Assembly (NCBI GenBank): GCA_002708905.1
Contig: PAPM01000030.1
Location: 107,333-171,332 of the forward strand
DNA length: 64,000 nucleotides
Direction: 5' to 3'
From: Pseudomonadales bacterium
GTDB lineage: Bacteria > Pseudomonadota > Gammaproteobacteria > Pseudomonadales > Ketobacteraceae
Position numbers and translations under genes: made by a program. Below, piece after piece: positions 17,176 to 27,316 of the stretch (the stretch's first letter is position 1; the number at the start of each line of letters is the position of its first letter). Under the pieces are notes generated by a model. It was not told where the DNA came from and did not search any database. It worked only from the letters and a program-made list of their open reading frames with translations.

Positions 17176-18333
17176 TTACTCCCAGGGATTACTGAAGCGG
17201 CTGGCGGTGACAAACTCCTGATCCGTCAGGCTTTGCAAAAATGCAATCAGATCCGACTTTTCCTCAGCTGTGAGTTCGAAACCGTTTACAAAGCTGTCTT
17301 TGAACGGGTTGAGGCGTCCATCTCCGGCGTAGGGTCCGGTTTCTATATTGCGTCCTCCGGCCGCGTAGAAGTCCACCACGTCTGCGAGTGTGGCAATGCT
17401 GCCGTCGTGCATATAGGGCGCGGTCAACTCGATATTGCGTAACGTTGGCGCGCGGAACTTACCCATGTCAGAAGGATCACCGGTGGCCGCAAACAGGCCT
17501 TGATTGTCTACCGGAAACGCTCCAGTGCCGCCGATGTTATACAAGCCGGTGTTGTGGAAAGGGCGCTCCACAAAAGCAATAGCACGATCCAGAGTGGAGT
17601 CAGAAAAATTGTAGCCGCCGTGACAATGGAAACATTCCAGCGCTTCACTGAAGAACAGAGCCTGACCCCGTTGCGCGGAAGCCGACAGGGCGGAACGGTC
17701 GCCGAGTTGGAATGCATCAAAGGGGCTGTTGAAGGAGGTCAGGCCACGCACAAAACTGGCCACAGCAGCAATGATATTGGGAAAGGTAACCGGGCTACCC
17801 TGATTCGGAAACGCTGCGGCAAACAACGACGCATACAAAGGCTCATCCAGAATCCGTTGCAGCACTTCATCCTGGTTGCTTTCATCAATGCCCTGCTCAA
17901 CTGGATGCTCGGAAAACAGCGGCGTCTGCATCTGGGCTTCAATACTGATCAATGCTGGATTGGCCCAGGTATAGGTGGCGTTGTAAGCCACATTCGTCAG
18001 CGTCTGGGAATTACGGGGATGCTGGTCACCGGTGGAACCAATCGCCACCACCAGGCCGTCGGTGAAGGCTTTATCCTGATGGTGGCAGGTCGCGCAGGAC
18101 TGGGTGCCATTGCCTGATAACCGGACGTCATAAAACAAGTGTCGACCCAGCTGAAACTTGGCTTCTGTCATGGGATTGGCAGCAGGCTCCAGCGGTAAGG
18201 GAATGCCATCCCGCAACCACCAGGCAAAACTTGTCTGATTCGCCCCGCCATCGTCCAGCGTGGTACTGCTGCCGCCGCAGCCCGCCAGACCCAATACCAT
18301 ACCTAGGGTCAAAGCACTGAATAGTCCTCTCAT
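17176..18333 (-). CDS. MbnH-like di-haem enzyme (MauG/CcP family lipoprotein)
   Basis: The 385-residue protein has a lipobox (LGLAGC) and two c-type haem motifs, CATCH at residues 80-84 and a second CFHCH near residue 234, in the bacterial cytochrome c peroxidase/MauG fold. MbnH-type enzymes convert a tryptophan of their partner MbnP to kynurenine, which helps bind copper. The MbnP-like gene is 11 bases upstream. Catalysis by this protein is inferred from the pairing. Confidence 0.9.
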   Translation of the reverse strand: MRGLFSALTLGMVLGLAGCGGSSTTLDDGGANQTSFAWWLRDGIPLPLEPAANPMTEAKFQLGRHLFYDVRLSGNGTQSCATCHHQDKAFTDGLVVAIGSTGDQHPRNSQTLTNVAYNATYTWANPALISIEAQMQTPLFSEHPVEQGIDESNQDEVLQRILDEPLYASLFAAAFPNQGSPVTFPNIIAAVASFVRGLTSFNSPFDAFQLGDRSALSASAQRGQALFFSEALECFHCHGGYNFSDSTLDRAIAFVERPFHNTGLYNIGGTGAFPVDNQGLFAATGDPSDMGKFRAPTLRNIELTAPYMHDGSIATLADVVDFYAAGGRNIETGPYAGDGRLNPFKDSFVNGFELTAEEKSDLIAFLQSLTDQEFVTASRFSNPWE

Positions 18334-18344
18334 TGCAGACCCTG

Positions 18345-19199
18345 TCAGTTGGCTACAGAAAAGACCGTCTGCACTAATCCGGGATCGTTGTCACCACTGG
18401 CCAGATTCAATCCCAACTGGGTGAACACACCGTTGCACTCCGGATCTGTTCCACCCGACATACAACCAACCGCACCACCGCTGTCTGTGCTGAGGTCACT
18501 GTCCTGTACCAGGGCGGCGTAATCAATACGTATGCGCTGAGTTTGGTAATCAAAATTATCGAACTGAATTTGGGGGCGGTTCGGGTTACTACAACTCACA
18601 TCGCCATTGCTATCCGCAACACAACCGGTGGCGCCCACATGCACGTTCCAGTTTTCAATATCGAAACGGATAAACTTAAACCCATTGGTCCAACCCCAGT
18701 TCATACCGGTGACGTTAAACGGACTGACCGCGGCTTGCTCCAGGTGATTCAGATTCTCCGGAATACCCACGGTAAATCGAATACCCGCGATGTCTGCCGC
18801 ATCAGCCGGAATCGTACCGGTCAACACAGTATGGGTTTCTGCCGTTCCGGTACAGGCTCCGGTGGCGTCCTCAAAATCCAGCAGCGCGACACCTTGTGCC
18901 TGCCAGACATTGGAGTCCAGCTTCAACGCAACGCTCTGTTGGTCCACGGTGATGAATTCGATTCCATGAACAAACAGTCGAAAGTCCTTGATTTGAATTG
19001 TCGTTGCCGCCGCACCCACATTGGCGTAATCGACATTACAGGCCAGTGTTGAGTCATTTACCGTGGCTTCGAATTCCACAGTGACAGGCGTCAGGTTGGC
19101 GGTGCGTTCGGAATCGGCATCGGAGCTGGAACTGCTGCCACCACAGGCGGCCAACAATAAGGCCCCCGGCAAAAACACAAGATTGCGAAACATAGACAA
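18345..19199 (-). CDS. MbnP-like copper-binding lipoprotein
   Basis: The 284-residue protein has a lipobox (LLLAAC) and the four-cysteine MbnP architecture: cysteines at ALTLACNVDY-like, TGACTG, TGCVADSNGDVSC and GCMSGGTDPEC positions. It has the aromatic segment GMNWGWTNGFKFIRFDIE, in which a modified tryptophan would be expected. MbnP proteins bind copper in the periplasm. It is the first gene of a three-gene operon with the MbnH-like enzyme and a barrel protein. Confidence 0.9.
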   Translation of the reverse strand: MSMFRNLVFLPGALLLAACGGSSSSSDADSERTANLTPVTVEFEATVNDSTLACNVDYANVGAAATTIQIKDFRLFVHGIEFITVDQQSVALKLDSNVWQAQGVALLDFEDATGACTGTAETHTVLTGTIPADAADIAGIRFTVGIPENLNHLEQAAVSPFNVTGMNWGWTNGFKFIRFDIENWNVHVGATGCVADSNGDVSCSNPNRPQIQFDNFDYQTQRIRIDYAALVQDSDLSTDSGGAVGCMSGGTDPECNGVFTQLGLNLASGDNDPGLVQTVFSVAN

Positions 19200-19332
19200 G
19201 GTATCCCCAAACAGCTTTTATATTGCGGCACGTCCCTGTGCCTGACACTCATTGGGGATTATAGGGAGGTCGCATGGTGAGCGGGATGTGACAAATTGTC
19301 GCACACCCGCTCAACACACATTCAAATCGGTT

Positions 19333-21447
19333 TTACAAACAAGGCCCACCCTGCAGCCAGCCTTCGCCAACAATCGGCGCGCGGCCTTGCGCCAGGTGTT
19401 CCATAAAACAACCATACTGGTGTTTGGTGGCTTCGAGGTCGAAGGTGACGTGGTGGCCGTTGTGATCCGGCCGTACGTCATTCTCGTAACGTACAATCAC
19501 CGCTGTGCGTGGCCCTTGGCCCGGCACCTCCACATTATTGACCACCGGGTAGGGCAGCTGTTGCGCACCACCAATTTCCAGATGCGGGAAGAGGGTGGTG
19601 TCGTAGCTATCCCCCAGATCGGGCCCCGCCAGATCCTCACCCACCGCCAGCATATGCGTGCGCTGTACATGCTCGCCACTGCCGCTGTCATCGATACCGG
19701 AAATCGCCAGTATGTGAGGCGCTGCTTTCAATGGGTAACGCAGGATGTTTTCCATATGAGGCACCACATCGGCGCCACCCATCAGCCACTCCATTAACAT
19801 CAGGAACGGATGGGCGTCATCCAATTGTTGCCCCGGCAACAGGTTCACCACCCCGGCGGACATGGCTGTACGGAACATGGTGCTGTTGGTAAACAGTTTG
19901 ATCCAGGTGCCGGACATACCGGTGAACAGAACCCCTTCAAAGGGATCCGGATCTGCGGCCAGTTGCAGGCTTGAAGTCCAGTTGCCCAATGATTGCCCCA
20001 TCAGCATCTGCATGTCCGGGTTGATTCTGAATGCGGCGGCACCGCCGGCATCGGCATCCGGACACAGGCCGGGATCGATTTCCAGTTGATTCAGCACGCG
20101 GCGAAAATAGGTACGCTCCCACACCATCTGGTAATAGTTATTGTGCAGGGCCACCGGATTAAAAACGTTGTAACCGAACATGCCATAACCCAGCACCAAT
20201 CCTAGATGGTCCAGTGACATATGACCGGCAAAGCCAGTGCTGGCCCAGCCCCGTTGTGCAGCCACTTGTGAGGGGCCGGCACCACGTTCGAGTACCTTGT
20301 AAGGAAGAATGATATCAACGTCTGTGCGCAGGTATTTGCCTCGGGTAAACACCTGATCGGCATTGCCCCCGGCGCCGTGATGATAAAACAGCAGCGGGAA
20401 GCCTTCTGCCGGCATGGGTTGGGTTTTGGGAATAGTCACCACAAATTTGGCGTTGCGCGTGTATTGCTGCACCGGATGGCCGTTGTCATCCCACTCCACC
20501 TGGCCCCCACCCAACACATAAGGGATGGCGCCCCGTTGAAAGCCGGGAACATCCACATAGCCTTCAATCACACAGTATTCAGGATAGTCTTCCAATAATT
20601 GCAGATTGCTGGCCGGTGCCAGTGGCAATGAGGCCGCGTATTCCGCTCCCTGCCGGATCTTCACTGTAGGATCACCGGTGGTCCACACGGTGGCGCCCAT
20701 GATGCTGCTGCCGGTGATGCCCTGTTGCAGCAGGTAATCCCGCAAGGGTGCATATACCTCCAGTGCCCGGCTCGACAAGGGTACGGTGGCTTCGGCGGGA
20801 TTCAATAAACCGGCTAATTGCTCGTTTTGCTCCAGGGTGTTGCCTTCCGGCAACGGCACCTGGTCGGTAACAAACGCCGCATAGGTGGTATTGGGACGCA
20901 GGTTAATACCAAAAGTGGGAATAATCTGCAGCAGGTTCACCGGGCGATAGGAGTCTGCTTTTTCCGTCATGGTGACATCCAACGGAAAACGGCGTCCATA
21001 TTCCGGGGAATCCGGATCCACGTCCACCACCTGAATGGGCGACTCGGCCGTGGCGTAATCCAGATCCCACTCCGGTAACGCTGCTACATCGATAGCACCG
21101 GTAAAGGGAATATAAATCGGCGACACCGTGTGAAAACCACCGATATTGATGTACTTCTTGATGCCGTTTACGTAGGTGTTGGTCAGCAGGTGAAAACGAC
21201 GGGGAAAGTCATTGATATTGATACTGCCGTCCGCATTCAAACGCAGATCCGTGGGAAAACCGTTGGTATAAAAATTACCGGCCGTAGTCGAGTTGGTGGT
21301 GGCGCTGTCGACGGCAACATCCGTTCCCGCCACATTCAATTTCATCTCAACATTGTTGGAGGTAGTGGATTTACATCCGGACAATGATCCCAACACAAGC
21401 AGTGCAGCCATCCCCAGAGCAGCTGCAGTCTGATTCCTCAACGACAT
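19333..21447 (-). CDS. Large lipase-like lipoprotein (alpha/beta hydrolase)
   Basis: The 704-residue protein has a lipobox (LSGCK) after a hydrophobic signal. The N-terminal part (to about residue 300) is beta-rich. The C-terminal part has alpha/beta hydrolase features: FPLLFYHHGAGGNADQVF (oxyanion-type HGxG) and the nucleophile elbow MGQSLGNW (GxSxG). A late VTFDLEATKHQYG region may carry the catalytic histidine. It resembles large surface lipases of the Pla-1/VolA type in layout, but the substrate is not known. GGGGAA precedes the ATG. Confidence 0.75.
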   Translation of the reverse strand: MSLRNQTAAALGMAALLVLGSLSGCKSTTSNNVEMKLNVAGTDVAVDSATTNSTTAGNFYTNGFPTDLRLNADGSININDFPRRFHLLTNTYVNGIKKYINIGGFHTVSPIYIPFTGAIDVAALPEWDLDYATAESPIQVVDVDPDSPEYGRRFPLDVTMTEKADSYRPVNLLQIIPTFGINLRPNTTYAAFVTDQVPLPEGNTLEQNEQLAGLLNPAEATVPLSSRALEVYAPLRDYLLQQGITGSSIMGATVWTTGDPTVKIRQGAEYAASLPLAPASNLQLLEDYPEYCVIEGYVDVPGFQRGAIPYVLGGGQVEWDDNGHPVQQYTRNAKFVVTIPKTQPMPAEGFPLLFYHHGAGGNADQVFTRGKYLRTDVDIILPYKVLERGAGPSQVAAQRGWASTGFAGHMSLDHLGLVLGYGMFGYNVFNPVALHNNYYQMVWERTYFRRVLNQLEIDPGLCPDADAGGAAAFRINPDMQMLMGQSLGNWTSSLQLAADPDPFEGVLFTGMSGTWIKLFTNSTMFRTAMSAGVVNLLPGQQLDDAHPFLMLMEWLMGGADVVPHMENILRYPLKAAPHILAISGIDDSGSGEHVQRTHMLAVGEDLAGPDLGDSYDTTLFPHLEIGGAQQLPYPVVNNVEVPGQGPRTAVIVRYENDVRPDHNGHHVTFDLEATKHQYGCFMEHLAQGRAPIVGEGWLQGGPCL

Positions 21448-21642
21448 GATGTTCCCCGACGTTCTTATTATGGTTGTTTTTCCGAGCAGGCGTCACTGAC
21501 AGCAATCCGTACTGCCTAAGCCATATCTGTAACTCAAGATACTATAGCGATATTGTGTTGAGCAGGGTGAAAAATTGTAACTGCTTGTCATTTATCAATT
21601 TATTAATGGTTATATCCGGCCAAAAAAAGCCTCCCTGAAAAA

Positions 21643-21663
21643 AGCCTCCCGGAAGGGGAGGCT
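21643..21663 (-). terminator. Rho-independent terminator after BVMO gene
   Basis: The arms AGCCTCCC and GGGGAGGCT form an 8-bp stem with a GGAA loop. On the minus strand the hairpin is followed by TTTTTT. It lies 50 bases past the stop of the monooxygenase gene. A second partial copy of the arm (GCCTCCCT) lies just beyond. Confidence 0.88.
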
Positions 21664-21712
21664 CGGAAAAGGAGGCTGCAAGGATTGAAAACTCAATAAG
21701 ACTCGGACGACC

Positions 21713-23242
21713 TCAGGCAGCTGCCTTGGTCTTGGATTTTCCTTTCACCGTTTTCCTGGCATAGAAACGATAATCCGTCGCCTTCACCCGGAAGGTTTCC
21801 AGCCAGAACTTCCAGGTGGACTTGGGCCAGATAGCGAAATTGCGGCCGCCGGCATCCTGGTACCAGCTCTGACAGCCGGTACCCCACACAGTGGTTTTGA
21901 TCTTCTCCTGTAGCTCATCGTTGAATTTGGTCTGCACGCTGGGCTTCACATCCATGTAGTCGGCGCCTTTTTTCTTCAGCAACTTCATGCTTTCCAGGAT
22001 GTAATGCACCTGGGCTTCAATCATGAAGATAATGGAATTATGGCCCAGGCCGGAGTTGGGCCCCACCAACTGCCAGAGGTTGGGATAGCCGGACGCGGCG
22101 GTACCGTAATAGCACTCTACATTTTCCTTCCAGTCTTCAGCCAGACTGCGACCACCCAGGCCCACCACCGGGAAATTCTTCATATAGATACGGGGGTCGG
22201 TAATAAAACCGGTGCCCAGGATAATACAATCCGCCGGGCGCTCTTTGCCGTCCGCCGTGATCACACTGTGCTCTTTGATTTCCTTGATGCCGTCGGTCAC
22301 CAGTTCCACGTTGTCGCGATTGAACATGGGGAAATACTTGTTGGAAATCAGGATGCGTTTGCAACCCAGCACATAATCCGGAGTCAGCTTTTTCGCCACC
22401 TCAGGATCTTTCACCTGCAGCTTGATAAAGGCTTTCGCCAGGTTGCTGAGCCCCTTGGCCAGCATGGGGTTGAAGATGGGCCAGACGCGGGATTCGTTGG
22501 TCCAGTACAAACGATAGCGATGCAACAGGCGGGCGCCGGGAACGTTCTTGAACAGGGATTTTTCCAGCCCCAGATACTTGCGCTCGTCGCGGGGAATGAC
22601 CCAGGCGGGCGAACGCTGCATGACGTACAGTTGTTTCACATCCGGCGCAATTTCCGGGCAATACTGAATGGCGCTGCCTCCGGTGCCGATAGAGACCACA
22701 TTCTTGCCTTTCAGGTCGTAATCATGATCCCACTGTGCTGAATGGAACAGCTTGCCTTTGAATTTATCCAGGCCTTTGATGTTGGGAATCTGCGGCACAT
22801 GCAAAGGCCCGGAAGCCAACACGAAATGGTTACATACGTAGGTGTCGCCGTTGGCCGTACCAATGGTCCAGGTGGCATTCTCTTCATCAAATACGGCGGA
22901 ATTCACTTCCACGCCAAAGCGGCAGAAGGGGCGCACACCGAACTGCTCGGTAGTATCCAGGATGTACTGCTGAATTTCATTCCAGGGCGCATAACGTTTG
23001 GACCAGTCATTTTTGGGGGCAAAGGAATAGGAATACATATGGGACTGCACGTCACAGGCGCAACCGGGGTAGCTGTTGTCGCGCCAGGTGCCCCCCACGT
23101 CATCGCCCTTTTCCAGAATCACGAAATTCTCATTACCGGCTTCCTTGAGCTTGATGGCCATAGCCAGGCCACCGAAGCCGGCTCCGGCGATAACGACGTC
23201 CACCTGTTTGGTGTTGGGATTGATTGGGGCCCGACTTGTCAT
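21713..23242 (-). CDS. Flavin-dependent Baeyer-Villiger-type monooxygenase
   Basis: The 509-residue protein uses FAD and NADPH to insert oxygen into ketones or related substrates. It has GAGFGG (FAD site, residues 20-25), DVGGTWRDNSYPGCACDV, the Baeyer-Villiger fingerprint F-x-G-x3-H-x3-W at residues 161-171, and a second nucleotide site GTGGSA at 187-192. AGAGG precedes the ATG. It is followed by a strong terminator. The hybrid kinase lies upstream on the same strand and an AraC regulator further on. Confidence 0.93.
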   Translation of the reverse strand: MTSRAPINPNTKQVDVVIAGAGFGGLAMAIKLKEAGNENFVILEKGDDVGGTWRDNSYPGCACDVQSHMYSYSFAPKNDWSKRYAPWNEIQQYILDTTEQFGVRPFCRFGVEVNSAVFDEENATWTIGTANGDTYVCNHFVLASGPLHVPQIPNIKGLDKFKGKLFHSAQWDHDYDLKGKNVVSIGTGGSAIQYCPEIAPDVKQLYVMQRSPAWVIPRDERKYLGLEKSLFKNVPGARLLHRYRLYWTNESRVWPIFNPMLAKGLSNLAKAFIKLQVKDPEVAKKLTPDYVLGCKRILISNKYFPMFNRDNVELVTDGIKEIKEHSVITADGKERPADCIILGTGFITDPRIYMKNFPVVGLGGRSLAEDWKENVECYYGTAASGYPNLWQLVGPNSGLGHNSIIFMIEAQVHYILESMKLLKKKGADYMDVKPSVQTKFNDELQEKIKTTVWGTGCQSWYQDAGGRNFAIWPKSTWKFWLETFRVKATDYRFYARKTVKGKSKTKAAA

Positions 23243-23426
23243 ACTTCACCTCTGTGGTTTTGTTATCAGTTTTTTGCTGTGCCGTTATGCGGTCAGTGAA
23301 GTCACTATAGTCGGGGTATCGGCGGAGTGAACAGGATGTAAACCCCTCATGAATTAATATTTTCGGCCAAGGAGTGGGAAAGGGGGCCATTATTTGACAC
23401 AAATCAATGGAATGGTTGGATAATAT

Positions 23427-26400
23427 TTAATCAATATAATTTTTGATCTGCTGCAGAAACCGGGTTTCCGCTTCATAGAAGGGTGGCAGCACACCTTCCA
23501 CCCGCTGCCAATCCCCTTCACGGGCAGCCAGTTCAAGGGCCTGGGCCTGGTCCTGCAGACTGTGCGCATGGAGCTGGCCGGCACTGCCCTTGATGGAATG
23601 AGCCACTTTCCGGACTTCCTCCAGATCCTGGCAGATCAGGGCATTATCCAGCCGCTGATGGCGCTCCGGCATGGAATCAAAAAAGATCCGCAACAGATCA
23701 CTGAGGCGATCCTGCCGTCCCCGCACCATCTTCAACGCCGCCGCCTGATCCCACTCAGTCTCGGCACGGGGTATGACCTCGCCGGAGACTTCAGCCGCTG
23801 AGCAGGTTGGATTCAGATAACGCGCGAGCAGCTCCCGCAACCTGGATTCTTCAATAGGTTTGGTCAGATAATCCAGCATCCCTGCCTCCAAACAACGCTG
23901 CCGATCCCCTTTCAAGGCATTGGCGGTGAGCGCAATGATCGGGATATCACGATAAGCATTCCCTGCCTCGCCGGCACGGATGCAACGGGTAGCCTGGTAA
24001 CCGTCCATTTCAGGCATCTGGCAATCCATCAAAATCAGGTTGTAAGCCGCAGCACCATGAGACAACTGCTCGAGGGCACGCAGACCGTTTTCCGCCACAT
24101 CCACCGGCAATCCCATTGCGTTCAACATCAGGGTCGCCACTTCCTGATTAATCCTGTTATCTTCCACCAGCAACACTCGGGAGCCCTGCGGCCAGAGCAG
24201 CACCTCGCCCGCCGCTCCACGGCCATTCGATTCCTGCCCCAGCAGCAGTCGGGCCTCGTTTTCCCCAGCACGGGGTAACTGTGCCAGCGTGATCGCTTGC
24301 AGTAACTGGCGGGTGGAAGTGGGCTTATGCAGGTACGCCTGGTATCCTGCGGCGGACAATGCCGCCGCATCCAGCTGGGAATCAAAGCGAGTCATCAGAC
24401 ACAGCAAGCCATTAAATTCCGCCGGTAAGCGACGGGCGAATACCTCGTAGTCCGGGTCAGCCACATCCACCATCACCAGATCAAAATCGGCCCGGCCCAG
24501 GCGCAACAGCGCATTACGACTACTGTCAACGTCCTCCACCTCAATGCCCCAGGCGTTAAACTGCTTGGCCAGGGTTTCCCGTGAGCGCGCCTGCTGATCG
24601 ACCAGCAATAGCCTGAAGCCCTTTGCAGGCAATTCCGGAGCCACCGATTCGAAGTGCTCGCTCTGTTTCAAATATACCGCAAAGCTGAAAGCGGTACCGT
24701 GGCCCTCCGCACTAGTGACATTGATCTGCCCACCCATCAACTCACATAACTTACGGCAGATTGCCAATCCCAATCCGGTGCCACCGTATTTTCGGGTAGT
24801 GGACGCATCCACCTGTACAAAGGGGCTGAATAATTTGTCCTGCTTTGCTTTTGGAATTCCGATACCGCTGTCCAACACCTTGGCCAGCAAACGGTAGCCC
24901 TTGGGTTCCGGTTCCAGGCGGCAGCGCACCACTACCTCGCCCCGATCCGTAAACTTCACGGCATTGGACATGAGGTTACTGAATATCTGCCGCAACCGAT
25001 CCGGGTCTCCGTGCACGCTGGATACGTCGACACCGGACAGGTCCATCACCAGTTCCAATCCCTTCGACTGGGCACGTAACGCAAAGCTTGCCGCCAGATC
25101 ATCCAACAACGCACGCAAATCAAAATCCACTTGCACCAGATCCAGTTTGCCGGCTTCCACTTTGGAGAAATCCAGAATGTCATCCAGAAGGCTGAGCAGG
25201 TTCGTGGCACTCTTCTTGGCAATATCCACTTTCCGCCGTTGGTCCGGATTAAGTTCCTGTTCCGGCAGCAGATTGAGCATGCCCAGCACCCCGTTCATGG
25301 GAGTACGAATCTCATGGCTCATGGTCGCAAGAAAATCACTCTTGGCCCGGGCTGCCATTTCCGCATCCCTGGTGGCCTGCACCAACCGGCGTTCTGTCTG
25401 CTTGCGCTCATGGGAGGCATAAACACCACCCACCAAGGTCGCCAATGAAATTACGAAGGCTTCTTCCGGCTGCGTCCAGTTCCGCCTGGGACCGATGTGC
25501 TCAGCGCAGATCACCCCCACCACACCACTGCCTCCGGGAATCACGGCATCCAACATGGAGGTGATGCCCAATGGCTTGAGATAGCCCTCGGCAAACTCGC
25601 TGGTACGGGGGTCACTCTGGGCATCGAAGACAGACACATGAGCGTTCTGCAACATGGCCTCAAAGTAACGGGGATACTCACTCTGCTTAAGGACAAACCC
25701 TTCGGTACAGGTTTCCGTTTTGCGCTCAAACAAGGCGATGCAATGTAATTCCCGACCATTTTCGGCATGCAGCCATATGCTGGCCCGCGCCACATCCAGC
25801 GCCAGGGCCATGCGAATCACCAGTTCCTGCTTCACCAGATCGAGCTGGCCATCCAGGACGGAAGGATTCACCGTCAGCTCGGCCAGTGCCCGGTTGTAAC
25901 GCAGGTTGTTTTCCTGCTCCTGCTCGCGCCGCTTGCTTTCGCTGATGTCTTCAAAGATGGACCAGAATCGGGGCCTGCCCCCTTTACCCACCACCATCAT
26001 ACCGTTAACCCGCACCGGCAATCTGGTGCCGTCCGCCCGCTCCAACGTTCTCTCGGAGGCCAGGACAGGGCCTCCCTCCAACTGCCCAATGCGGTTGATC
26101 CCCTGCGGCAAAATCTCTTCAGCGGCTTTTTGCAACAGGGTAGCCCGATCGTAGCCCAGCATACCGGTCAAGGAAGGATTGACATCCAGCAGCATCCCGC
26201 TTTCCACATCCACCAAGGCGATTCCCAAAGGGGAAAGCTTGAACAGTCCCTCCAACAGGTTCGCCTGGTAGGATTGCAGTCGCTGGGTGCGCAACAACAT
26301 CCAGATGGGGATCAACAGGGCGATGGCGACCACCCCCATTGCACCCCATAACCACACTGCCTGCCCGGCCCGGGACGGCCATCCACCCCTGGGTATGGCA

Positions 26401-27191
26401 TAGAGATTCCAGCTCCCGGTGGGCAGTACAATGGTGGCTTGCAGAGGGCGCTGCCCCAGTACAGTCGCGTCGCCAAAAAACACCGGTCCATCACCGCCCA
26501 AAGCATCCTGCCCTTGGATCGCAATGTCCAGTGCCAGGCCCGGCGCCAACAATCCCGCTTCCTCAAAAAACCGATCGGTGTCGATGACACCGGACACCAG
26601 CCCCCAAAATTCCGCTGTTCCGGACGGGTCCGGAATGTAGACCGGGAACCTGACCACCAAACCATTACCACCCCGTCGCAAGGGCAATGGTCCCGCCACC
26701 ACCGGCTTACCGGTGTGCAGCAACCGCTGCATGGCGGCCTGACGCAATGGGCTCTCCGCCAGGTTCATTCCCAACAGCGCCGAGTTATCGGTCAAGGGGT
26801 AGACGAGATTAACCACCATATCCCGGGCGGCGCTGACATGACGGATCAGCTTCGCATTGTCCAGTATCGGTTGGGCAAAACGCTCGAACAGCGTCTGGTC
26901 CATGTCCGGATGGACAGTGAGGGCCGTTACCAGCCCCTGCATGGCGCTGATCTCGGTATTGAGCTGCCCTTCCAGCCGGGCGCGGATGGCGGTGAGATCC
27001 AGACTGACCGTTTCCTGCACCTGACGGTCAAATTCGTGGGCATTGATATGGTCTGCGTAGAACCCCAGGCCCACCAGCAGCAGACAGGTCATCACCAGTA
27101 GAATGGCATGAATGCGAACCAAGCGACGTCCCAGCCGCAGACCTTGCAGCGGCATCCAGCGTGGCTTGGCCGTGGAGTCCTGATTCTGCAC
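23427..27191 (-). CDS. Hybrid sensor histidine kinase (CHASE-PAS-GAF-HK-REC-REC-Hpt)
   Basis: The 1254-residue protein starts with GTG (AAGG upstream). It has a membrane helix at about 24-46, a periplasmic CHASE-like domain, and a second helix near 275-297. A PAS (about 310-420) and a GAF domain (about 440-590) follow. The H-box MSHEIRTPMNG has its His near 627, then come the ATPase domain, two receivers and an Hpt with SIKGSAGQ near 1200. The second receiver is intact (LLVEDN, LILMDCQMPEMDG). The first reads LLLVDQQ, having lost the acidic pair, and is probably a pseudo-receiver. The ligand is unknown. Confidence 0.92.
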   Translation of the reverse strand: MQNQDSTAKPRWMPLQGLRLGRRLVRIHAILLVMTCLLLVGLGFYADHINAHEFDRQVQETVSLDLTAIRARLEGQLNTEISAMQGLVTALTVHPDMDQTLFERFAQPILDNAKLIRHVSAARDMVVNLVYPLTDNSALLGMNLAESPLRQAAMQRLLHTGKPVVAGPLPLRRGGNGLVVRFPVYIPDPSGTAEFWGLVSGVIDTDRFFEEAGLLAPGLALDIAIQGQDALGGDGPVFFGDATVLGQRPLQATIVLPTGSWNLYAIPRGGWPSRAGQAVWLWGAMGVVAIALLIPIWMLLRTQRLQSYQANLLEGLFKLSPLGIALVDVESGMLLDVNPSLTGMLGYDRATLLQKAAEEILPQGINRIGQLEGGPVLASERTLERADGTRLPVRVNGMMVVGKGGRPRFWSIFEDISESKRREQEQENNLRYNRALAELTVNPSVLDGQLDLVKQELVIRMALALDVARASIWLHAENGRELHCIALFERKTETCTEGFVLKQSEYPRYFEAMLQNAHVSVFDAQSDPRTSEFAEGYLKPLGITSMLDAVIPGGSGVVGVICAEHIGPRRNWTQPEEAFVISLATLVGGVYASHERKQTERRLVQATRDAEMAARAKSDFLATMSHEIRTPMNGVLGMLNLLPEQELNPDQRRKVDIAKKSATNLLSLLDDILDFSKVEAGKLDLVQVDFDLRALLDDLAASFALRAQSKGLELVMDLSGVDVSSVHGDPDRLRQIFSNLMSNAVKFTDRGEVVVRCRLEPEPKGYRLLAKVLDSGIGIPKAKQDKLFSPFVQVDASTTRKYGGTGLGLAICRKLCELMGGQINVTSAEGHGTAFSFAVYLKQSEHFESVAPELPAKGFRLLLVDQQARSRETLAKQFNAWGIEVEDVDSSRNALLRLGRADFDLVMVDVADPDYEVFARRLPAEFNGLLCLMTRFDSQLDAAALSAAGYQAYLHKPTSTRQLLQAITLAQLPRAGENEARLLLGQESNGRGAAGEVLLWPQGSRVLLVEDNRINQEVATLMLNAMGLPVDVAENGLRALEQLSHGAAAYNLILMDCQMPEMDGYQATRCIRAGEAGNAYRDIPIIALTANALKGDRQRCLEAGMLDYLTKPIEESRLRELLARYLNPTCSAAEVSGEVIPRAETEWDQAAALKMVRGRQDRLSDLLRIFFDSMPERHQRLDNALICQDLEEVRKVAHSIKGSAGQLHAHSLQDQAQALELAAREGDWQRVEGVLPPFYEAETRFLQQIKNYID

Positions 27192-27316
27192 CGCTTTTAC
27201 CTTGCAACATCCCTGTTACTGCTAACTATAGCCCAAGTCTGCAGCTGCAAATCATTGACTGATTGCGGGAAATTACCCAAGCTTGATATTTTCGGCCGAG
27301 GAGCAGAAAGCCTGCC

